DNA of 64,000 bases from Roseateles terrae (GCF_014192155.1 NZ_JACHXO010000003.1:62001-126000), one strand, 5' to 3'. Positions 36,078-46,244 are shown, numbered from the stretch's first letter. The notes: generated by a model from the letters alone, not told the origin. Made by a program: numbers and translations.

Positions 36078-36110
36078 TTGCGTCCTCTAATTCGCTTGCG
36101 GTGTTGCCAA

Positions 36111-36224
36111 TCAGCCTTGACGCTGCTTGTGGCGCGGATCGGTACAGATCACACGCACCACGCCATTGCGACGGATGATCTTGCAATTGCGGCACATCTT
36201 CTTGACGGATGCCGAAACTTTCAT
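36111..36224 (-). CDS. rpmJ: 50S ribosomal protein L36 (zinc-binding form)
   Basis: Just 37 residues, found by translating the gap between infA and rpsM. It starts [15 protein letters not shown] and ends HKQRQG. The zinc ligands are complete: C11, C14, C27 and H32. AAGGAG lies upstream of the ATG at 36224. This is the zinc (C+) type, while S4 and S14 here are the zinc-free type. Confidence 0.97.
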   Translation of the reverse strand: MKVSASVKKMCRNCKIIRRNGVVRVICTDPRHKQRQG

Positions 36225-36286
36225 GGTCTGCTCCTTGACCTAACTTTTCGCTCAATCAGCGTTGATCCGGGGGGTTGCTATAAAGC

Positions 36287-36505
36287 TCACTTCGCCCGGA
36301 ACACGATGCGAGCACGACTCAAATCGTACGGTGTCAATTCCACAGTCACCTTGTCGCCAGGAAGGATGCGGATGTAGTGCATCCGCATCTTTCCGGAAAT
36401 GTGACCGAGAACGACATGACCGTTCTCCAGCTTGACGCGAAAGGTTGCGTTGGGGAGGTTTTCGAGAATCTCACCCTGCATTTGAATGACGTCGTCTTTC
36501 GCCAT
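36287..36505 (-). CDS. infA: Translation initiation factor IF-1
   Basis: 72-residue OB-fold protein that binds the ribosomal A site during initiation. It starts [20 protein letters not shown] and contains [20 protein letters not shown], the conserved core. It lies between secY and rpmJ, the usual place in betaproteobacteria (in E. coli infA is elsewhere). Confidence 0.98.
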   Translation of the reverse strand: MAKDDVIQMQGEILENLPNATFRVKLENGHVVLGHISGKMRMHYIRILPGDKVTVELTPYDLSRARIVFRAK

Positions 36506-36557
36506 ACCTTCGAAACTTGCTGGATAGGGTCCTTGTTTATCTCTGCGGCCCAGCGGC

Positions 36558-37868
36558 TCAGTTGGCTTTGAAACTTGCCTTCTTGAGCAGCGACTCGTAC
36601 TGCTGGCTCATCACGTAGGACTGGACCTGGGCCCAGAAGTCCATCGTGACGACCACGATGATCAGCAGCGAGGTGCCACCAAAATAGAACGGTACGTTGT
36701 ACTTCAGGTTCAGAAACTCAGGCAGCAGGCACACGCCGGTGATGTACACCGCACCTGCCAGCGTCAGCCGGGACAGGATCTTGTCAATGTGCCGGGCCGT
36801 CTGGTCACCAGGACGGATACCGGGGATGAACGCGCCGCTCTTCTTCAGGTTGTCTGCAGTCTCACGGCTGTTGAACACCAGCGCCGTGTAGAAGAAGCAG
36901 AAGAAGACGATCGCAGCGGAGTACAGCAGCACGTAGATGGGACGGCCAGGGCGGAGTTCATCCGCGATGTCCTTCAACCAGCGCATGCTGTCACCCGTCG
37001 CGAACCAGCTGACCAGGGTGGTGGGCAGCAGGATGATCGACGACGCGAAGATCGGGGGAATCACGCCAGCCATGTTCAGCTTCAGCGGCAGGTGAGAGCT
37101 GGTCCCACCGTACACCTTGTTCCCGACCTGGCGCTTCGCGTAATTGACCAGAATCTTGCGCTGGCCACGCTCCACGAAGACCACCAGGAAGGTCACGGCG
37201 CCGATGATCGCGATCACGATGAGGCACGAGAAGATGCTCATCGAACCGGTACGCACCAGCTCCAGCAGACCGCCCACAGCCCCCGGCAGACCCGCGGCGA
37301 TACCGCCGAAGATCAGGATGGAGATGCCGTTGCCCAGACCGCGCTCGGTGATCTGCTCACCCAGCCACATCAGGAACATCGTGCCGGCCACCAGGCTGGT
37401 CACGGTGGTGAGACGGAAGCCGAAGCCCGGGCTCAACACCAGACCCTGGGAGCTCTCCAGAGCGAACGCGATGCTCAGGCTCTGGAAGATCGCCAGGCCG
37501 AGCGTCCCGTATCGGGTGTACTGCGTGATCTTGCGGCGACCCGCCTCGCCTTCCTTCTTCAGCGCTTCCAGGCTCGGCACCACGTACGTCATCAACTGCA
37601 TGACGATCGAGGCCGAGATGTAGGGCATGATGCCCAGCGCGAAGACGGTAAAGCGCGACAGCGCACCGCCCGAGAACATGTTGAACAGGCTCAGGATCCC
37701 GCCCTGCTGACCCTTGAAGAGCTGCTGCAGCTGGGTTGGATCGATGCCCGGCACGGGGATATGCGCCCCGATGCGGTACACGACCAACGCCAGCAGCAAG
37801 AACACAAGCCGGCGACGCAGGTCACCGAACTTGCCGCTCTTGGCCAACTGTGATGCGTTGCTTGCCAC
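36558..37868 (-). CDS. secY: Protein translocase subunit SecY
   Basis: Channel protein of the Sec translocon, 436 residues with ten membrane helices. Recognisable parts: [21 protein letters not shown] (N-terminal helix, located by RRRLVF), [14 protein letters not shown], the cytoplasmic loop [11 protein letters not shown] and the C-terminal [15 protein letters not shown]. Standard position between rplO and infA. It works with SecDF-YajC encoded at 12-15.5 kb. Confidence 0.99.
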   Translation of the reverse strand: MASNASQLAKSGKFGDLRRRLVFLLLALVVYRIGAHIPVPGIDPTQLQQLFKGQQGGILSLFNMFSGGALSRFTVFALGIMPYISASIVMQLMTYVVPSLEALKKEGEAGRRKITQYTRYGTLGLAIFQSLSIAFALESSQGLVLSPGFGFRLTTVTSLVAGTMFLMWLGEQITERGLGNGISILIFGGIAAGLPGAVGGLLELVRTGSMSIFSCLIVIAIIGAVTFLVVFVERGQRKILVNYAKRQVGNKVYGGTSSHLPLKLNMAGVIPPIFASSIILLPTTLVSWFATGDSMRWLKDIADELRPGRPIYVLLYSAAIVFFCFFYTALVFNSRETADNLKKSGAFIPGIRPGDQTARHIDKILSRLTLAGAVYITGVCLLPEFLNLKYNVPFYFGGTSLLIIVVVTMDFWAQVQSYVMSQQYESLLKKASFKAN

Positions 37869-37894
37869 TGTTGCCTAGTCCTGTCTGACGCTGA

Positions 37895-38326
37895 TTAAGC
37901 GACGGTACCGCCGGCTGCCTCAATGGCGGCCTTGGCCCCTGCAGTCGCGCCGATGCCCTTGAGGGACACCTTGCGGCTGATTTCACCCGACTTGATGACC
38001 TTGACCGTCTTGGCCAGTTCCGACACCAGGCCCACGGCCTTGAGCGTCAGCAGGTCGATCTCTTCGGACGTCAGCGCATGCAGTTCCGACAGGGTCACTT
38101 CAGCGTTGAAGGGACGAGCCAGCGACTTGAAGCCACGCTTGGGCAGGCGACGCTGCAAAGGCATTTGACCGCCTTCGAAGCCGACCTTGTGGAAGCCACC
38201 AGCACGCGACTTCTGACCCTTGTGACCACGACCGGCGGTCTTGCCCAGACCGGAGCCGATGCCACGGCCCACGCGACGCTTGGCGTGCTTGGCACCAGCG
38301 GCAGGCTTGATGGTATTGAGTTGCAT
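37895..38326 (-). CDS. rplO: 50S ribosomal protein L15
   Basis: 143 residues. The extended N-terminal arm ([20 protein letters not shown]) and [20 protein letters not shown] are the L15 signatures; the globular part follows. 25 bases behind rpmD and 26 before secY. Ordinary. Confidence 0.98.
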   Translation of the reverse strand: MQLNTIKPAAGAKHAKRRVGRGIGSGLGKTAGRGHKGQKSRAGGFHKVGFEGGQMPLQRRLPKRGFKSLARPFNAEVTLSELHALTSEEIDLLTLKAVGLVSELAKTVKVIKSGEISRKVSLKGIGATAGAKAAIEAAGGTVA

Positions 38327-38351
38327 CTTCTTTCCTCGATTCGCGCGGCGC

Positions 38352-38534
38352 TTACAGCACCTGCACGAGGTAGGCGATCTTGTTGATCATGCCGCGCACC
38401 GCGGGCGTGTCTTCCAGCGTGCGAGTGCTGTTGAGCTTGCGAAGGCCCAGGCCAGTCACGGTGGCACGGTGGGAGGCACGGCAACCGATAGGGCTGCGCA
38501 CCAGCTTGACCGTCAGAGTTTTCTTGTCAGACAT
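38352..38534 (-). CDS. rpmD: 50S ribosomal protein L30
   Basis: 60 residues from the ATG at 38534 ([17 protein letters not shown]), with [18 protein letters not shown] and the C-terminal [12 protein letters not shown]. An upstream in-frame start would run back into rpsE and is not supported. Typical bacterial L30. Confidence 0.97.
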   Translation of the reverse strand: MSDKKTLTVKLVRSPIGCRASHRATVTGLGLRKLNSTRTLEDTPAVRGMINKIAYLVQVL

Positions 38535-38550
38535 CTCGATCTCCCGGCGA

Positions 38551-39069
38551 TCAGTTGAAGATTTCTTCAACTGACTTGCCGCGCTTGGCCGCCACTTCGG
38601 CGGGCGTGGAGCAGCGCTTGAGCGCGTCCAGCGTGGCACGAACCATGTTGTACGGGTTGGTCGAACCGTGGCTCTTGGTCACGATGTCGGTCACGCCCAT
38701 CACTTCGAACACGGCACGCATCGGGCCACCGGCGATCACGCCGGTACCAGCGGGCGCCGGAGCCATGATCACGTACGCTGCGCCGTGCTCACCCACCACG
38801 TTGTGCTGGATGGTGCCGTTACGCAGTTGCACCTTGATCATGTTGCGACGAGCAGATTCCATCGCCTTTTGCACGGCCACGGGCACTTCCTTGGCCTTGC
38901 CCTTGCCCATACCGATGCGACCGTCGCCGTCACCGACCACCGTCAGTGCTGCGAAGGACAGCGTGCGGCCGCCCTTCACCACCTTGGTGACGCGGTTGAC
39001 CGCAATCATCTTTTCCTTCAGGCCGTCGTCGTTGCCTTCGGTCTGAGCGCGGGGTTGAAACTTTGCCAT
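38551..39069 (-). CDS. rpsE: 30S ribosomal protein S5
   Basis: 172 residues; has a role in decoding fidelity and mRNA unwinding. The double-stranded-RNA-binding part holds [20 protein letters not shown] and the C-domain [19 protein letters not shown]. Between rplR and rpmD. No unusual residues are obvious. Confidence 0.98.
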   Translation of the reverse strand: MAKFQPRAQTEGNDDGLKEKMIAVNRVTKVVKGGRTLSFAALTVVGDGDGRIGMGKGKAKEVPVAVQKAMESARRNMIKVQLRNGTIQHNVVGEHGAAYVIMAPAPAGTGVIAGGPMRAVFEVMGVTDIVTKSHGSTNPYNMVRATLDALKRCSTPAEVAAKRGKSVEEIFN

Positions 39070-39087
39070 TTCCTAATCCTTTGTGCG

Positions 39088-39447
39088 TCAGAACTGCAGG
39101 CCAGCCTCGCGAGCGGCTTCTGCCAGGGCCTTGACACGGCCGTGGTAGGCGAAACCAGCGCGATCGAAAGCCACCTTCTCGACGCCGGCAGCCTTCGCCT
39201 TCTCGGCGATACGCTTGCCGATCAGCGTTGCAGCGGCCACGTTGCCACCCTTGCCGGCGAGTTGGGCGCGAACGTCCTTCTCGGCAGTGGAGGCGCTGGC
39301 CAGCACGCGCTGACCGTCTTCGGAGATGACCGAAGCGTAGATGTGCAGGTTCGAGCGGAAGACCGTCAGACGGGCCACGCGCTGGAGCGCAATGCGGGCA
39401 CGCGTTTGACGCGAACGACGCAGGCGTTGTTCCTTCTTGTTCAGCAT
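39088..39447 (-). CDS. rplR: 50S ribosomal protein L18
   Basis: 5S rRNA-binding protein, 119 residues. Basic N-terminus [19 protein letters not shown], then [18 protein letters not shown] and the C-terminal [20 protein letters not shown]. Follows rplF by 11 bases. Typical. Confidence 0.98.
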   Translation of the reverse strand: MLNKKEQRLRRSRQTRARIALQRVARLTVFRSNLHIYASVISEDGQRVLASASTAEKDVRAQLAGKGGNVAAATLIGKRIAEKAKAAGVEKVAFDRAGFAYHGRVKALAEAAREAGLQF

Positions 39448-39458
39448 GGCGCGGCTCC

Positions 39459-39992
39459 TTACTTCTTCTTGGTCTCTTTGAGAGAGACCTTTTCGTCGGC
39501 GTAACGGATGCCCTTGCCCTTGTAAGGCTCCGGCGGACGGATGGCGCGCACTTCAGCTGCCAGCTGGCCGACCACTTGGCGATCCGCGCCCTTGATCAAG
39601 ATTTCGGTCTGGGTCGGGCATTCCACCTTGATGCCGGCGGGCATGTCCTTCACGACCGGGTGCGAGAAGCCGATCTGCAGGTTCAGCTTCTGACCTTGGG
39701 CCTGGGCACGGAAGCCCACGCCAACCAGGTTCAGCTTCTTTTCGAAGCCCTTGCTGACACCGTTGACCATGTTGGCCAGCAGCGCACGCATCGTGCCGCT
39801 CATCGCATCGGCTTCAGCCGATTCGCTGGTCGGAACGAAGGTCAGCTTGCCGCCTTCAGACTTCACCGTGACCAGAGGGTTAACGGCCACAAACAGGGTG
39901 CCTTGGGTACCCTTGACGCTGATCTTGTCAGCGGCGATCGTCACATCCACGCCTTGCGGGACGACGACCGGCATTTTTCCAACGCGGGACAT
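39459..39992 (-). CDS. rplF: 50S ribosomal protein L6
   Basis: 177 residues from the ATG at 39992 ([17 protein letters not shown]). Two similar domains; the C-terminal signature reads [16 protein letters not shown]. Located near the GTPase-associated centre of the large subunit. An upstream in-frame ATG exists but would add 18 residues with no family match. Confidence 0.98.
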   Translation of the reverse strand: MSRVGKMPVVVPQGVDVTIAADKISVKGTQGTLFVAVNPLVTVKSEGGKLTFVPTSESAEADAMSGTMRALLANMVNGVSKGFEKKLNLVGVGFRAQAQGQKLNLQIGFSHPVVKDMPAGIKVECPTQTEILIKGADRQVVGQLAAEVRAIRPPEPYKGKGIRYADEKVSLKETKKK

Positions 39993-40011
39993 TGTCTGTC
40001 TCTCCTTGCGC

Positions 40012-40407
40012 TTAGGCGACGTAGCAAAGCACTTCGCCGCCGACACCGGCTTGACGTGCCTTGCGGTCAGTCATGACACCCTTGGGCGTCGTGACAATCG
40101 CCACACCCAGGCCATTCATGACCTGAGGAATGTCGTGGCGGCCCTTGTAGATGCGCAGGCCAGGACGGCTCACGCGCTCGATGCGCTCGATCACCGGGCG
40201 ACCGGCGTAGTACTTCAGCGCAATTTCGAGCTCGGGGCGGGCGGCATCGCCACGCACCGCGAAATCGTCGATATAGCCTTCATCCTTCAGGACCTTGGCG
40301 ATCGCGACCTTCAGCTTCGAGGAAGGCATCACGACGCTGGCCTTCTCAACGCTCTGGGCGTTGCGAATGCGGGTCAGCATATCGGCGATAGGATCACTCA
40401 TGCTCAT
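40012..40407 (-). CDS. rpsH: 30S ribosomal protein S8
   Basis: 131 residues. S8 binds 16S rRNA and, in E. coli, represses spc-operon translation. The start could be the ATG at 40407 or 40401 ([11 protein letters not shown]); AGGAG lies seven bases before the first, which I prefer. Signatures: [11 protein letters not shown] and the C-terminal [20 protein letters not shown]. Confidence 0.98.
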   Translation of the reverse strand: MSMSDPIADMLTRIRNAQSVEKASVVMPSSKLKVAIAKVLKDEGYIDDFAVRGDAARPELEIALKYYAGRPVIERIERVSRPGLRIYKGRHDIPQVMNGLGVAIVTTPKGVMTDRKARQAGVGGEVLCYVA

Positions 40408-40430
40408 ACGAAATCTCCTAAACCTGCCGA

Positions 40431-40736
40431 TTACCAGCTGGCCTTGACGACACCGGGGATGTCGCCCTTGAAGGCCAGCTCACGAATCTTGTTACGTGCC
40501 AGGCCGAACTTGCGGAAGGTGCCACGGGGGCGACCAGTCAGTTCGCAGCGGTTGCGCTGGCGGGTGGGGTTGGCGTTGCGAGGCAGCTTCTGCAGCTCCA
40601 GGCGTGCGAGGTAGCGCTCTTCATCCGACTTCTTGCTGTCGTTGATGATGGCCTTCAGTTCCTCGTACTTCTTGGCGTACTTGGCGACCAGTTGGGCGCG
40701 CTTCAGCTCACGTTGCTTGATCGAGAGTTTTGCCAC
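40431..40736 (-). CDS. rpsN: 30S ribosomal protein S14 (zinc-free form)
   Basis: 101 residues, the long form without the zinc CxxC motifs (only one Cys, in [12 protein letters not shown]). C-terminal signature [20 protein letters not shown]. Between rplE (8 bases) and rpsH. Typical of proteobacteria. Confidence 0.98.
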   Translation of the reverse strand: MAKLSIKQRELKRAQLVAKYAKKYEELKAIINDSKKSDEERYLARLELQKLPRNANPTRQRNRCELTGRPRGTFRKFGLARNKIRELAFKGDIPGVVKASW

Positions 40737-40744
40737 AAGTCACC

Positions 40745-41284
40745 TCAGTTCTTGAACGGGAACTTGAACGCAGCCAGCAGAGCCTTGGCTTCGTCGTCCG
40801 TCTTGGCGGTCGTCGTGATGCTGATGTTCAGACCACGCAGAGCATCCACCTTGTCGTATTCGATTTCGGGGAAGATGATCTGTTCTTTGACGCCGATGTT
40901 GTAGTTGCCACGTCCATCGAACGAGCGACCGGAGATACCACGGAAGTCACGCACACGCGGCAGGGCCACGGTCACGAAACGATCCAGGAATTCGTACATC
41001 TGTGCGCCGCGCAGGGTGACCATGCAACCGATGGGCACGCCGTCACGGATCTTGAAGCCGGCGATGGCCTTCTTCGACTTGGTGACCACGGGCTTCTGGC
41101 CGGCGATCTTGGTCAGGTCGCCCACGGCGTGGTCCATGACCTTCTTGTCGGCAACAGCCTCGCTCACGCCCATGTTCAGGGTGATCTTGGTGATGCGCGG
41201 CACTTCCATCACGGACTTGTACCCGAACTTCTCGGTCAGGCTGGGCACGACCTTTTCGCGATAAAACGCTTGCAAACGAGCCAT
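40745..41284 (-). CDS. rplE: 50S ribosomal protein L5
   Basis: 5S rRNA-binding protein, 179 residues from the ATG at 41284 ([16 protein letters not shown]). Signatures: [39 protein letters not shown] and the C-terminal [21 protein letters not shown] longer in-frame reading continues into rplX and is not real. Confidence 0.98.
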   Translation of the reverse strand: MARLQAFYREKVVPSLTEKFGYKSVMEVPRITKITLNMGVSEAVADKKVMDHAVGDLTKIAGQKPVVTKSKKAIAGFKIRDGVPIGCMVTLRGAQMYEFLDRFVTVALPRVRDFRGISGRSFDGRGNYNIGVKEQIIFPEIEYDKVDALRGLNISITTTAKTDDEAKALLAAFKFPFKN

Positions 41285-41294
41285 GTCTAACCTC

Positions 41295-41612
41295 TTAAGC
41301 CTTGATCTCTTCGCCGGTCGACTTGAACACGCGCACCCGCTTGCCGTCGTCGCCGAGCTTGATGCCCACGCGATCGGCCTTGCCGGAGGCGGCGTTGAAG
41401 ATCGCCACGTTGGATTGGTGGATGGGCATCGCCTTGTCGACGATGCCACCAGTCGTGCCCTTCATCGGGTTGGGCTTGACATGCTTCTTGACGATGTTGA
41501 TGCCGTCGACCACCACGTGGTCAGCATCGACGCGCAGCGTCACGGTGCCGCGCTTACCTTTGTCGCGGCCGGTCAGAACGATGACCTCGTCGCCTTTGCG
41601 GATCTTGTTCAT
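41295..41612 (-). CDS. rplX: 50S ribosomal protein L24
   Basis: Assembly initiator of the large subunit. 105 residues from the ATG at 41612 ([20 protein letters not shown]), holding the KOW motif. A TTG two codons upstream is possible but unnecessary. Between rplN (26 bases) and rplE (10 bases). Confidence 0.98.
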   Translation of the reverse strand: MNKIRKGDEVIVLTGRDKGKRGTVTLRVDADHVVVDGINIVKKHVKPNPMKGTTGGIVDKAMPIHQSNVAIFNAASGKADRVGIKLGDDGKRVRVFKSTGEEIKA

Positions 41613-41638
41613 TGGCAATACCTTTGTCTGTGCGAGGC

Positions 41639-42007
41639 TTAGAGCACCTCAGGCGCCAGCGACACGATCTTCATGAAGCGCTCGGTACGCAGTTCACGCG
41701 TGACCGGGCCGAAGATGCGGGTGCCGATGGGCTCCAGCTTGGCGTTCAGCAGCACGGCGGCATTGCCGTCGAACTTGACCAGGGAACCGTCTTGACGGCG
41801 CACGCCCTTGGCGGTACGAACCACAACCGCGTTGTAGACCTCGCCTTTTTTGACGCGGCCGCGCGGAGCAGCTTCCTTGATGCTGACCTTGATGATGTCG
41901 CCAATATGGGCATACCGGCGCTTGGAACCACCCAGCACCTTGATGCACATGACGGACTTGGCGCCAGTGTTGTCCGCGACGTCGAGTCGCGATTGCATTT
42001 GGATCAT
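41639..42007 (-). CDS. rplN: 50S ribosomal protein L14
   Basis: Exactly 122 residues, as in most bacteria. Starts [20 protein letters not shown]; signature [20 protein letters not shown]. In most proteobacteria it directly follows rpsQ; here about 1 kb holding a peroxiredoxin gene and a strong promoter lies between, so rplN is the first gene of its own transcript. Confidence 0.98.
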   Translation of the reverse strand: MIQMQSRLDVADNTGAKSVMCIKVLGGSKRRYAHIGDIIKVSIKEAAPRGRVKKGEVYNAVVVRTAKGVRRQDGSLVKFDGNAAVLLNAKLEPIGTRIFGPVTRELRTERFMKIVSLAPEVL

Positions 42008-42311
42008 GTCTGTCCCCAACTTTTCCCGTTCAGGCAACTGCGACCATCGCAGCCATCCAGAGCGGTCAGTCTTGGGCCCGTAAGCCATTCACCTGTCGCT
42101 TGATGCCGCGACCCGCGCTTGGCCTGCATGGGCAAGAAACCGAGAACCGAAGTAAGCACTGTGTTTGTCAGCGTTGGAGAAGCCCCCGTAGAGGGCTCGA
42201 ACTGACAACCACCGCGCTGTGGATTTGATTTGTCTGGCAGGTCTTTTGCTGCGGGTCCTCGAAAGGACCGTCGCTTCAAAACTCAGCCAGCCAAATCGCA
42301 CTTCGGCGAAG
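42008..42311 (-). other. About 300-base untranslated leader ahead of rplN
   Basis: Stretch between the predicted start site and rplN. It contains no gene I can support. The segment 42180-42200 looks like a T-loop (GTTCGAGCCC on the minus strand), but no cloverleaf forms around it. A regulatory leader is possible, but I see no named element. Confidence 0.45.
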
Positions 42312-42317
42312 CAGCGG

Positions 42318-42347
42318 ATTATGCCTGGGGCATCGTCCGCCTGTCAA
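42318..42347 (-). promoter_or_regulatory. Near-consensus sigma-70 promoter for the rplN (spc) transcript
   Basis: On the minus strand TTGACA (42342-42347) and CATAAT (42318-42323) are separated by 18 bases: a perfect -35 and a five-of-six -10. The start would fall near 42311, leaving a leader of about 300 bases before rplN. This is the best promoter match I found in the window. Confidence 0.78.
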
Positions 42348-42404
42348 CCGCGGGCTTTGCGGCAATCTGCAAGGGCCTGCAGTTCTGGAAGCACGCAGCG
42401 TGAC

Positions 42405-42914
42405 TTACTGCGCCTTGGCCTGAGCCAGCAGGGTGGCGGCGTCGCTCACCTCGAACTTGCCCGGCGCTTCGATGTTGAGCGTCTTGACCACGCCATCCTT
42501 GACCAGCATGGAGTAGCGCTGCGAGCGCAGGCCCATGCCGCGGGCCACCAGGTCCAGCGTCAGGCCGGTCGCCTGGGTGAATGCGGCGCTGCCGTCGGCC
42601 ATCATCCGGACCTTGCCCGCGGTCTTCTGGTCACGGCCCCAGGCGCCCATCACGAAGGCGTCGTTGACCGACACGCACCAGATCTCGTCCACACCGGCGG
42701 CCTTGAAGTCATCGGCGGCCGCGACGTAACCCGGCACGTGCTGGGCGGAGCAGGTGGGCGTGAAAGCGCCTGGCAGGGCAAAGATGGCAATGGTCTTGCC
42801 AGCGGTCAGCTTCTGGATGTCGAAGCTGTTGGGGCCGAGGGAGCAGCCCTCCCCTTCGACTTCGATGAACTCCTGCAGGCTGCCTGCGGGCAGATGGTCG
42901 CCAACTTTCAACAT
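42405..42914 (-). CDS. Peroxiredoxin (Prx5/AhpE-like, glutaredoxin-type family)
   Basis: Thiol peroxidase of 169 residues, Prx5 subfamily: the active-site segment PGAFTPTCSAQHVPGY carries the peroxidatic C55, with C24 and C80 (IWCVSVND) as other cysteines. Reduces hydrogen peroxide and organic peroxides, probably with glutaredoxin or thioredoxin. The ATG at 42914 gives MLKVGDHLPAGSLQEF. It sits inside the ribosomal cluster between rpsQ and rplN in the same direction, bounded upstream by the terminator at 42961-42997 and downstream by the rplN promoter. Its own promoter must lie within 42915-42960 or be read-through. Confidence 0.95.
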   Translation of the reverse strand: MLKVGDHLPAGSLQEFIEVEGEGCSLGPNSFDIQKLTAGKTIAIFALPGAFTPTCSAQHVPGYVAAADDFKAAGVDEIWCVSVNDAFVMGAWGRDQKTAGKVRMMADGSAAFTQATGLTLDLVARGMGLRSQRYSMLVKDGVVKTLNIEAPGKFEVSDAATLLAQAKAQ

Positions 42915-42960
42915 GTGTGTCTCCTTGGATCAAACGAACAGACAAAACGAACCGACAAAG

Positions 42961-42997
42961 AAAAAGGCTGGAAACCAGTTACCCGGTATTCCAGCCT
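42961..42997 (-). terminator. Intrinsic terminator after rpsQ
   Basis: Perfect nine-base arms AGGCTGGAA (42965-42973) and TTCCAGCCT (42989-42997), loop 15 bases, followed on the minus strand by TTTTTCTTTG. It ends, or partly ends, the rplC-rpsQ transcript ahead of the peroxiredoxin gene. Confidence 0.8.
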
Positions 42998-43059
42998 CTT
43001 TGCTCATCGGGGCTGCACCGCCACTCCCCGATGATTCACGGCCTTGATGGCGGCGAAGA

Positions 43060-43329
43060 TCAGACCAGCTGAGCCTTCTCGACCAGACGGGTCACCACCC
43101 AGCTCTTGGTCTTGGACAGCGGACGGCCTTCGGCGATCTCGACCACGTCACCCATCTTGTACTCGCCCTTTTCGTCATGGGCGTGGTACTTGCGGGAACG
43201 AGCGACGATCTTGCCATACAGCTCGTGCTTGGCACGGCGCTCCACCAGCACGGTGACGGTCTTGGCGCGCTTGTCGCTCACGACACGACCCACCAGGGTG
43301 CGAGTGTTCTTTTCTTGAGCTTGCGTCAT
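43060..43329 (-). CDS. rpsQ: 30S ribosomal protein S17
   Basis: 89 residues; primary 16S-binding OB-fold protein. Signatures: [20 protein letters not shown] and [19 protein letters not shown]. The ATG overlaps the rpmC stop by four bases. Last gene before the terminator at 42961. Confidence 0.98.
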   Translation of the reverse strand: MTQAQEKNTRTLVGRVVSDKRAKTVTVLVERRAKHELYGKIVARSRKYHAHDEKGEYKMGDVVEIAEGRPLSKTKSWVVTRLVEKAQLV

Positions 43330-43523
43330 TTCGCGGCTCCCTTCTTCTCGGCCAGGATGGTCTTGGCGCGGGCAATGTCACGACGCGTCTTGCCCAGCAC
43401 CGTGGTGTCGGACAGTTGTTGCGTCGCCTTTTGCATGCGCAGACCGAAGTGAGCCTTCAGCAGATCGGTGACTTCCTTTTCCAGGGCAGCCACGTCCTTG
43501 GCGCGCAGTTCAGATGCTTTCAT
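43326..43523 (-). CDS. rpmC: 50S ribosomal protein L29
   Basis: 65 residues, two helices: [18 protein letters not shown] then [20 protein letters not shown]. Located near the exit tunnel, where it helps dock nascent-chain factors. 13 bases after rplP, overlapping rpsQ by four. Confidence 0.98.
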   Translation of the reverse strand: MKASELRAKDVAALEKEVTDLLKAHFGLRMQKATQQLSDTTVLGKTRRDIARAKTILAEKKGAAK

Positions 43524-43536
43524 GGGTTTTCTCCAA

Positions 43537-43953
43537 TCAGGCGCCGAGCTGGCGGGTCACGAAGGTGCAACGCAGCGGCAGCTTTGCAGAGGCCAGCGTG
43601 AATGCTTCGCGAGCCAGAGCTTCAGGCACGCCGTTGATCTCGTAGAGCACCTTGCCGGGCTGAATTTCAGCCACGTAGTACTCCGGGTTGCCCTTACCGT
43701 TACCCATACGGACTTCGGCAGGCTTCTGCGAGATCGGCTTGTCCGGGAAGATGCGGATAAAGATGCGGCCACCGCGCTTGATATGGCGCGAGATGGCACG
43801 ACGGGCCGCTTCGATCTGACGAGCCGTGATACGGCCGCGTTCGGTAGCCTTCAGGCCGAAGTCACCGAAAGCGACAGTAGCGCCGCGGGTCGCCACACCA
43901 GTGTTACGACCCTTTTGCTCCTTGCGGTATTTGCGACGAGCAGGTTGCAGCAT
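43537..43953 (-). CDS. rplP: 50S ribosomal protein L16
   Basis: 138 residues. Starts [19 protein letters not shown]; signatures [20 protein letters not shown] and [21 protein letters not shown]16 organises the A site and peptidyl transferase centre. Two bases after rpsC. Confidence 0.98.
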   Translation of the reverse strand: MLQPARRKYRKEQKGRNTGVATRGATVAFGDFGLKATERGRITARQIEAARRAISRHIKRGGRIFIRIFPDKPISQKPAEVRMGNGKGNPEYYVAEIQPGKVLYEINGVPEALAREAFTLASAKLPLRCTFVTRQLGA

Positions 43954-43955
43954 GT

Positions 43956-44771
43956 TTATTCTCCTTTGGCGTCACCAGCGGCGGGCTTGCGCACCACACG
44001 CTTGGCTGCCGGCTTGGCATCGCCACCTTCGGCGGGCTTGTCGCCACGGCCACGGCCACCCGGGGCACCCGGACGAGCGTTGCGACGCGGACGACGGTCG
44101 TCTTCAGCACCAGCGGGGGTGTTGATCACGGGAGCCTCGCCATTGGCCAGGCGGTCACCGCGGTACACCCACACCTTCACGCCGATGACGCCGTAGGTGG
44201 TCTTGGCTTCGGAGAAGCCGTAGTCGATGTCTGCCTTCAGGGTGTGCAGGGGCACACGGCCTTCACGGTACCACTCGGTACGAGCGATTTCGATACCGTT
44301 CAGACGGCCGGCGGACATGATCTTGATGCCCTGGGCGCCCAGACGCATCGCGTTCTGCATCGCACGCTTCATGGCGCGACGGAACATGATGCGCTTTTCC
44401 AGCTGCTGGGTGATCGAGTCGGCGATCAGCTGAGCATCGATTTCGGGCTTGCGCACTTCTTCGATGTTCACAGCGACGGGCACGCCCAGACGCTTGGTCA
44501 GCTCAGCCTTCAGGTTCTCGATGTCTTCGCCCTTCTTGCCGATCACCACGCCCGGACGTGCCGAGTAAATGGTGATGCGAGCGTTCTTGGCCGGACGCTC
44601 GATCAGGATGCGCGACACGGCGGCGTTCTTCAGCTTGGCCTTCAGGAACTCGCGGACTTGCAGATCTTCAGCCAGCATCGTGGCGAAGTTCTGGTTGTTC
44701 GCGTACCAGCGCGACGCCCAGTTACGGGTGACGGGCAGGCGGAAGCCAGTCGGATGAATTTTCTGTCCCAT
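43956..44771 (-). CDS. rpsC: 30S ribosomal protein S3 with extended C-terminus
   Basis: 271 residues, against 233 in E. coli. The type-2 KH domain and the core (to about 212) are normal: [18 protein letters not shown], then [19 protein letters not shown] and [20 protein letters not shown]. The extra ~50 C-terminal residues are basic and disordered ([18 protein letters not shown], then Ala/Lys-rich). S3 lines the mRNA entry and takes part in helicase action. Confidence 0.98.
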   Translation of the reverse strand: MGQKIHPTGFRLPVTRNWASRWYANNQNFATMLAEDLQVREFLKAKLKNAAVSRILIERPAKNARITIYSARPGVVIGKKGEDIENLKAELTKRLGVPVAVNIEEVRKPEIDAQLIADSITQQLEKRIMFRRAMKRAMQNAMRLGAQGIKIMSAGRLNGIEIARTEWYREGRVPLHTLKADIDYGFSEAKTTYGVIGVKVWVYRGDRLANGEAPVINTPAGAEDDRRPRRNARPGAPGGRGRGDKPAEGGDAKPAAKRVVRKPAAGDAKGE

Positions 44772-44786
44772 AGTCTTCCTTCAGGC

Positions 44787-45116
44787 TCAGTTGCCGACGG
44801 TCACGTAGATGTGGCAGGTCGGCTTGCTGATGCGGTTGCCGCGGCCCTTGGCGCGAGCCGAGAAGCGCTTCAGCGTCGTGCCTTGCTCCACATAGATCGA
44901 AGTGACCTTCAGCTCGTCAATGTCGGCACCGTCGTTGTGCTCAGCATTGGCGATCGCCGATTCCAGCGCCTTCTTGATGATCAGCGCGGCCTTCTTCTGG
45001 GTGAATTCCAGGATGTTCAGCGCTTGATCCACCTTTTTGCCGCGGATCAGGTCCGCCACCAGGCGGCCCTTATCAAACGACAGGCGGACGCCACGAACGA
45101 TTGCTTTGGTTTCCAT
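44787..45116 (-). CDS. rplV: 50S ribosomal protein L22
   Basis: 109 residues from the ATG at 45116 ([18 protein letters not shown]). TAAGGA ends eight bases before this ATG, while the ATG at 45125 overlaps that site, so I chose 45116. Signature: [20 protein letters not shown], part of the tunnel loop; the macrolide-relevant region looks normal. Confidence 0.97.
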   Translation of the reverse strand: METKAIVRGVRLSFDKGRLVADLIRGKKVDQALNILEFTQKKAALIIKKALESAIANAEHNDGADIDELKVTSIYVEQGTTLKRFSARAKGRGNRISKPTCHIYVTVGN

Positions 45117-45127
45117 CGTCGCCATCC

Positions 45128-45406
45128 TTACTTCTTCCCGGCCTTCTTGTCGGCCGGGTGGCCCTTGAAGGTGCGGGTCAGTGCGAATTCGCCCAGCTTG
45201 TGGCCGACCATCTGGTCAGACACATAGACCGGCACGTGCTGCTTGCCGTTGTGCACGGCGATCGTCAGACCGATGAACTCGGGCAGGATCGTCGAGCGCC
45301 GCGACCAGGTCTTGATGGGCTTCTTGTCCTTGATGGCAACAGCCTTTTCGACCTTGGCCATCAGGTGATGGTCCACGAAGGGACCCTTTTTGAGGGAACG
45401 AGCCAT
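45128..45406 (-). CDS. rpsS: 30S ribosomal protein S19
   Basis: 92 residues: [38 protein letters not shown] and [20 protein letters not shown]. Forms the head pair with S13. Its stop codon is part of the rplV ribosome-site region. Confidence 0.98.
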   Translation of the reverse strand: MARSLKKGPFVDHHLMAKVEKAVAIKDKKPIKTWSRRSTILPEFIGLTIAVHNGKQHVPVYVSDQMVGHKLGEFALTRTFKGHPADKKAGKK

Positions 45407-45419
45407 GGTGGTCTACCCC

Positions 45420-46244
45420 TTACTTCTTGCGACGCGAAACGATGAACGTCTGCGTGCGCTTGTTGTTACGAGTGCGGTAGCCCTTCGTCAGGGTGTTCCA
45501 CGGCGACACAGGCGCCTGGCCTTCACCCGTACGACCCTCACCACCACCGTGCGGGTGGTCGACCGGGTTCATGGCGGTACCACGCACGGTCGGGCGGATG
45601 CCCTTCCAGCGGATGGCGCCGGCCTTGCCGTACTGACGCAGGCTGTGCTCTTCGTTGCTCACTTCACCGATGGTGGCGCGGCAGTCGATGTGGACACGGC
45701 GGACTTCACCCGAACGCAGACGGATCTGGGCGTACGTACCGTCACGCGCCATCAGCACCACGGAGGCACCGGCGGAGCGGGCGATCTGAGCACCCTTGCC
45801 CGGCAGCATTTCCACGCAGTGGATCGTCGAACCCACGGGGATGTTGCGGATGGGCAGCGTGTTGCCAACCTTGATCGGCGCTTCCGAGCCGCTCAGGATG
45901 TTGGTGCCGACTTCCAGATTGCGCGGGGCAATGATGTAGCGACGCTCGCCGTCGGCATAGCACACCAGAGCGATGTGAGCCGTGCGGTTCGGGTCGTACT
46001 CGATGCGCTCGACCTTCGCGGGGATGCCGTCCTTGTTGCGACGGAAGTCCACCACACGGTAGTGGTGCTTGTGACCACCGCCCTTGTGGCGCATCGTGAT
46101 GTGGCCGTTGTTGTTACGGCCAGAGTTCTGCTTTTGGGGCTCGAGCAGCGAAGCTTCGGGAGCGCCCTTGTGCAGGTGCTTGTGCACCACCTTCACCACG
46201 CCACGACGGCCAGGCGAAGTCGGCTTGACTTTAACGACGGCCAT
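45420..46244 (-). CDS. rplB: 50S ribosomal protein L2
   Basis: 274 residues; needed for peptidyl transferase and subunit joining. The conserved [14 protein letters not shown] loop with the critical His is present near the C-terminus; [20 protein letters not shown] marks the N-domain. Shares one base with the rplW stop. Confidence 0.99.
   Translation of the reverse strand: MAVVKVKPTSPGRRGVVKVVHKHLHKGAPEASLLEPQKQNSGRNNNGHITMRHKGGGHKHHYRVVDFRRNKDGIPAKVERIEYDPNRTAHIALVCYADGERRYIIAPRNLEVGTNILSGSEAPIKVGNTLPIRNIPVGSTIHCVEMLPGKGAQIARSAGASVVLMARDGTYAQIRLRSGEVRRVHIDCRATIGEVSNEEHSLRQYGKAGAIRWKGIRPTVRGTAMNPVDHPHGGGEGRTGEGQAPVSPWNTLTKGYRTRNNKRTQTFIVSRRKK

Noticed and set aside
42180-42200. T-loop-like GTTCGAGCCC in the rplN leader, suggesting a tRNA
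   Set aside because: No acceptor, D or anticodon arms can be folded around it; the match is limited to about ten bases.
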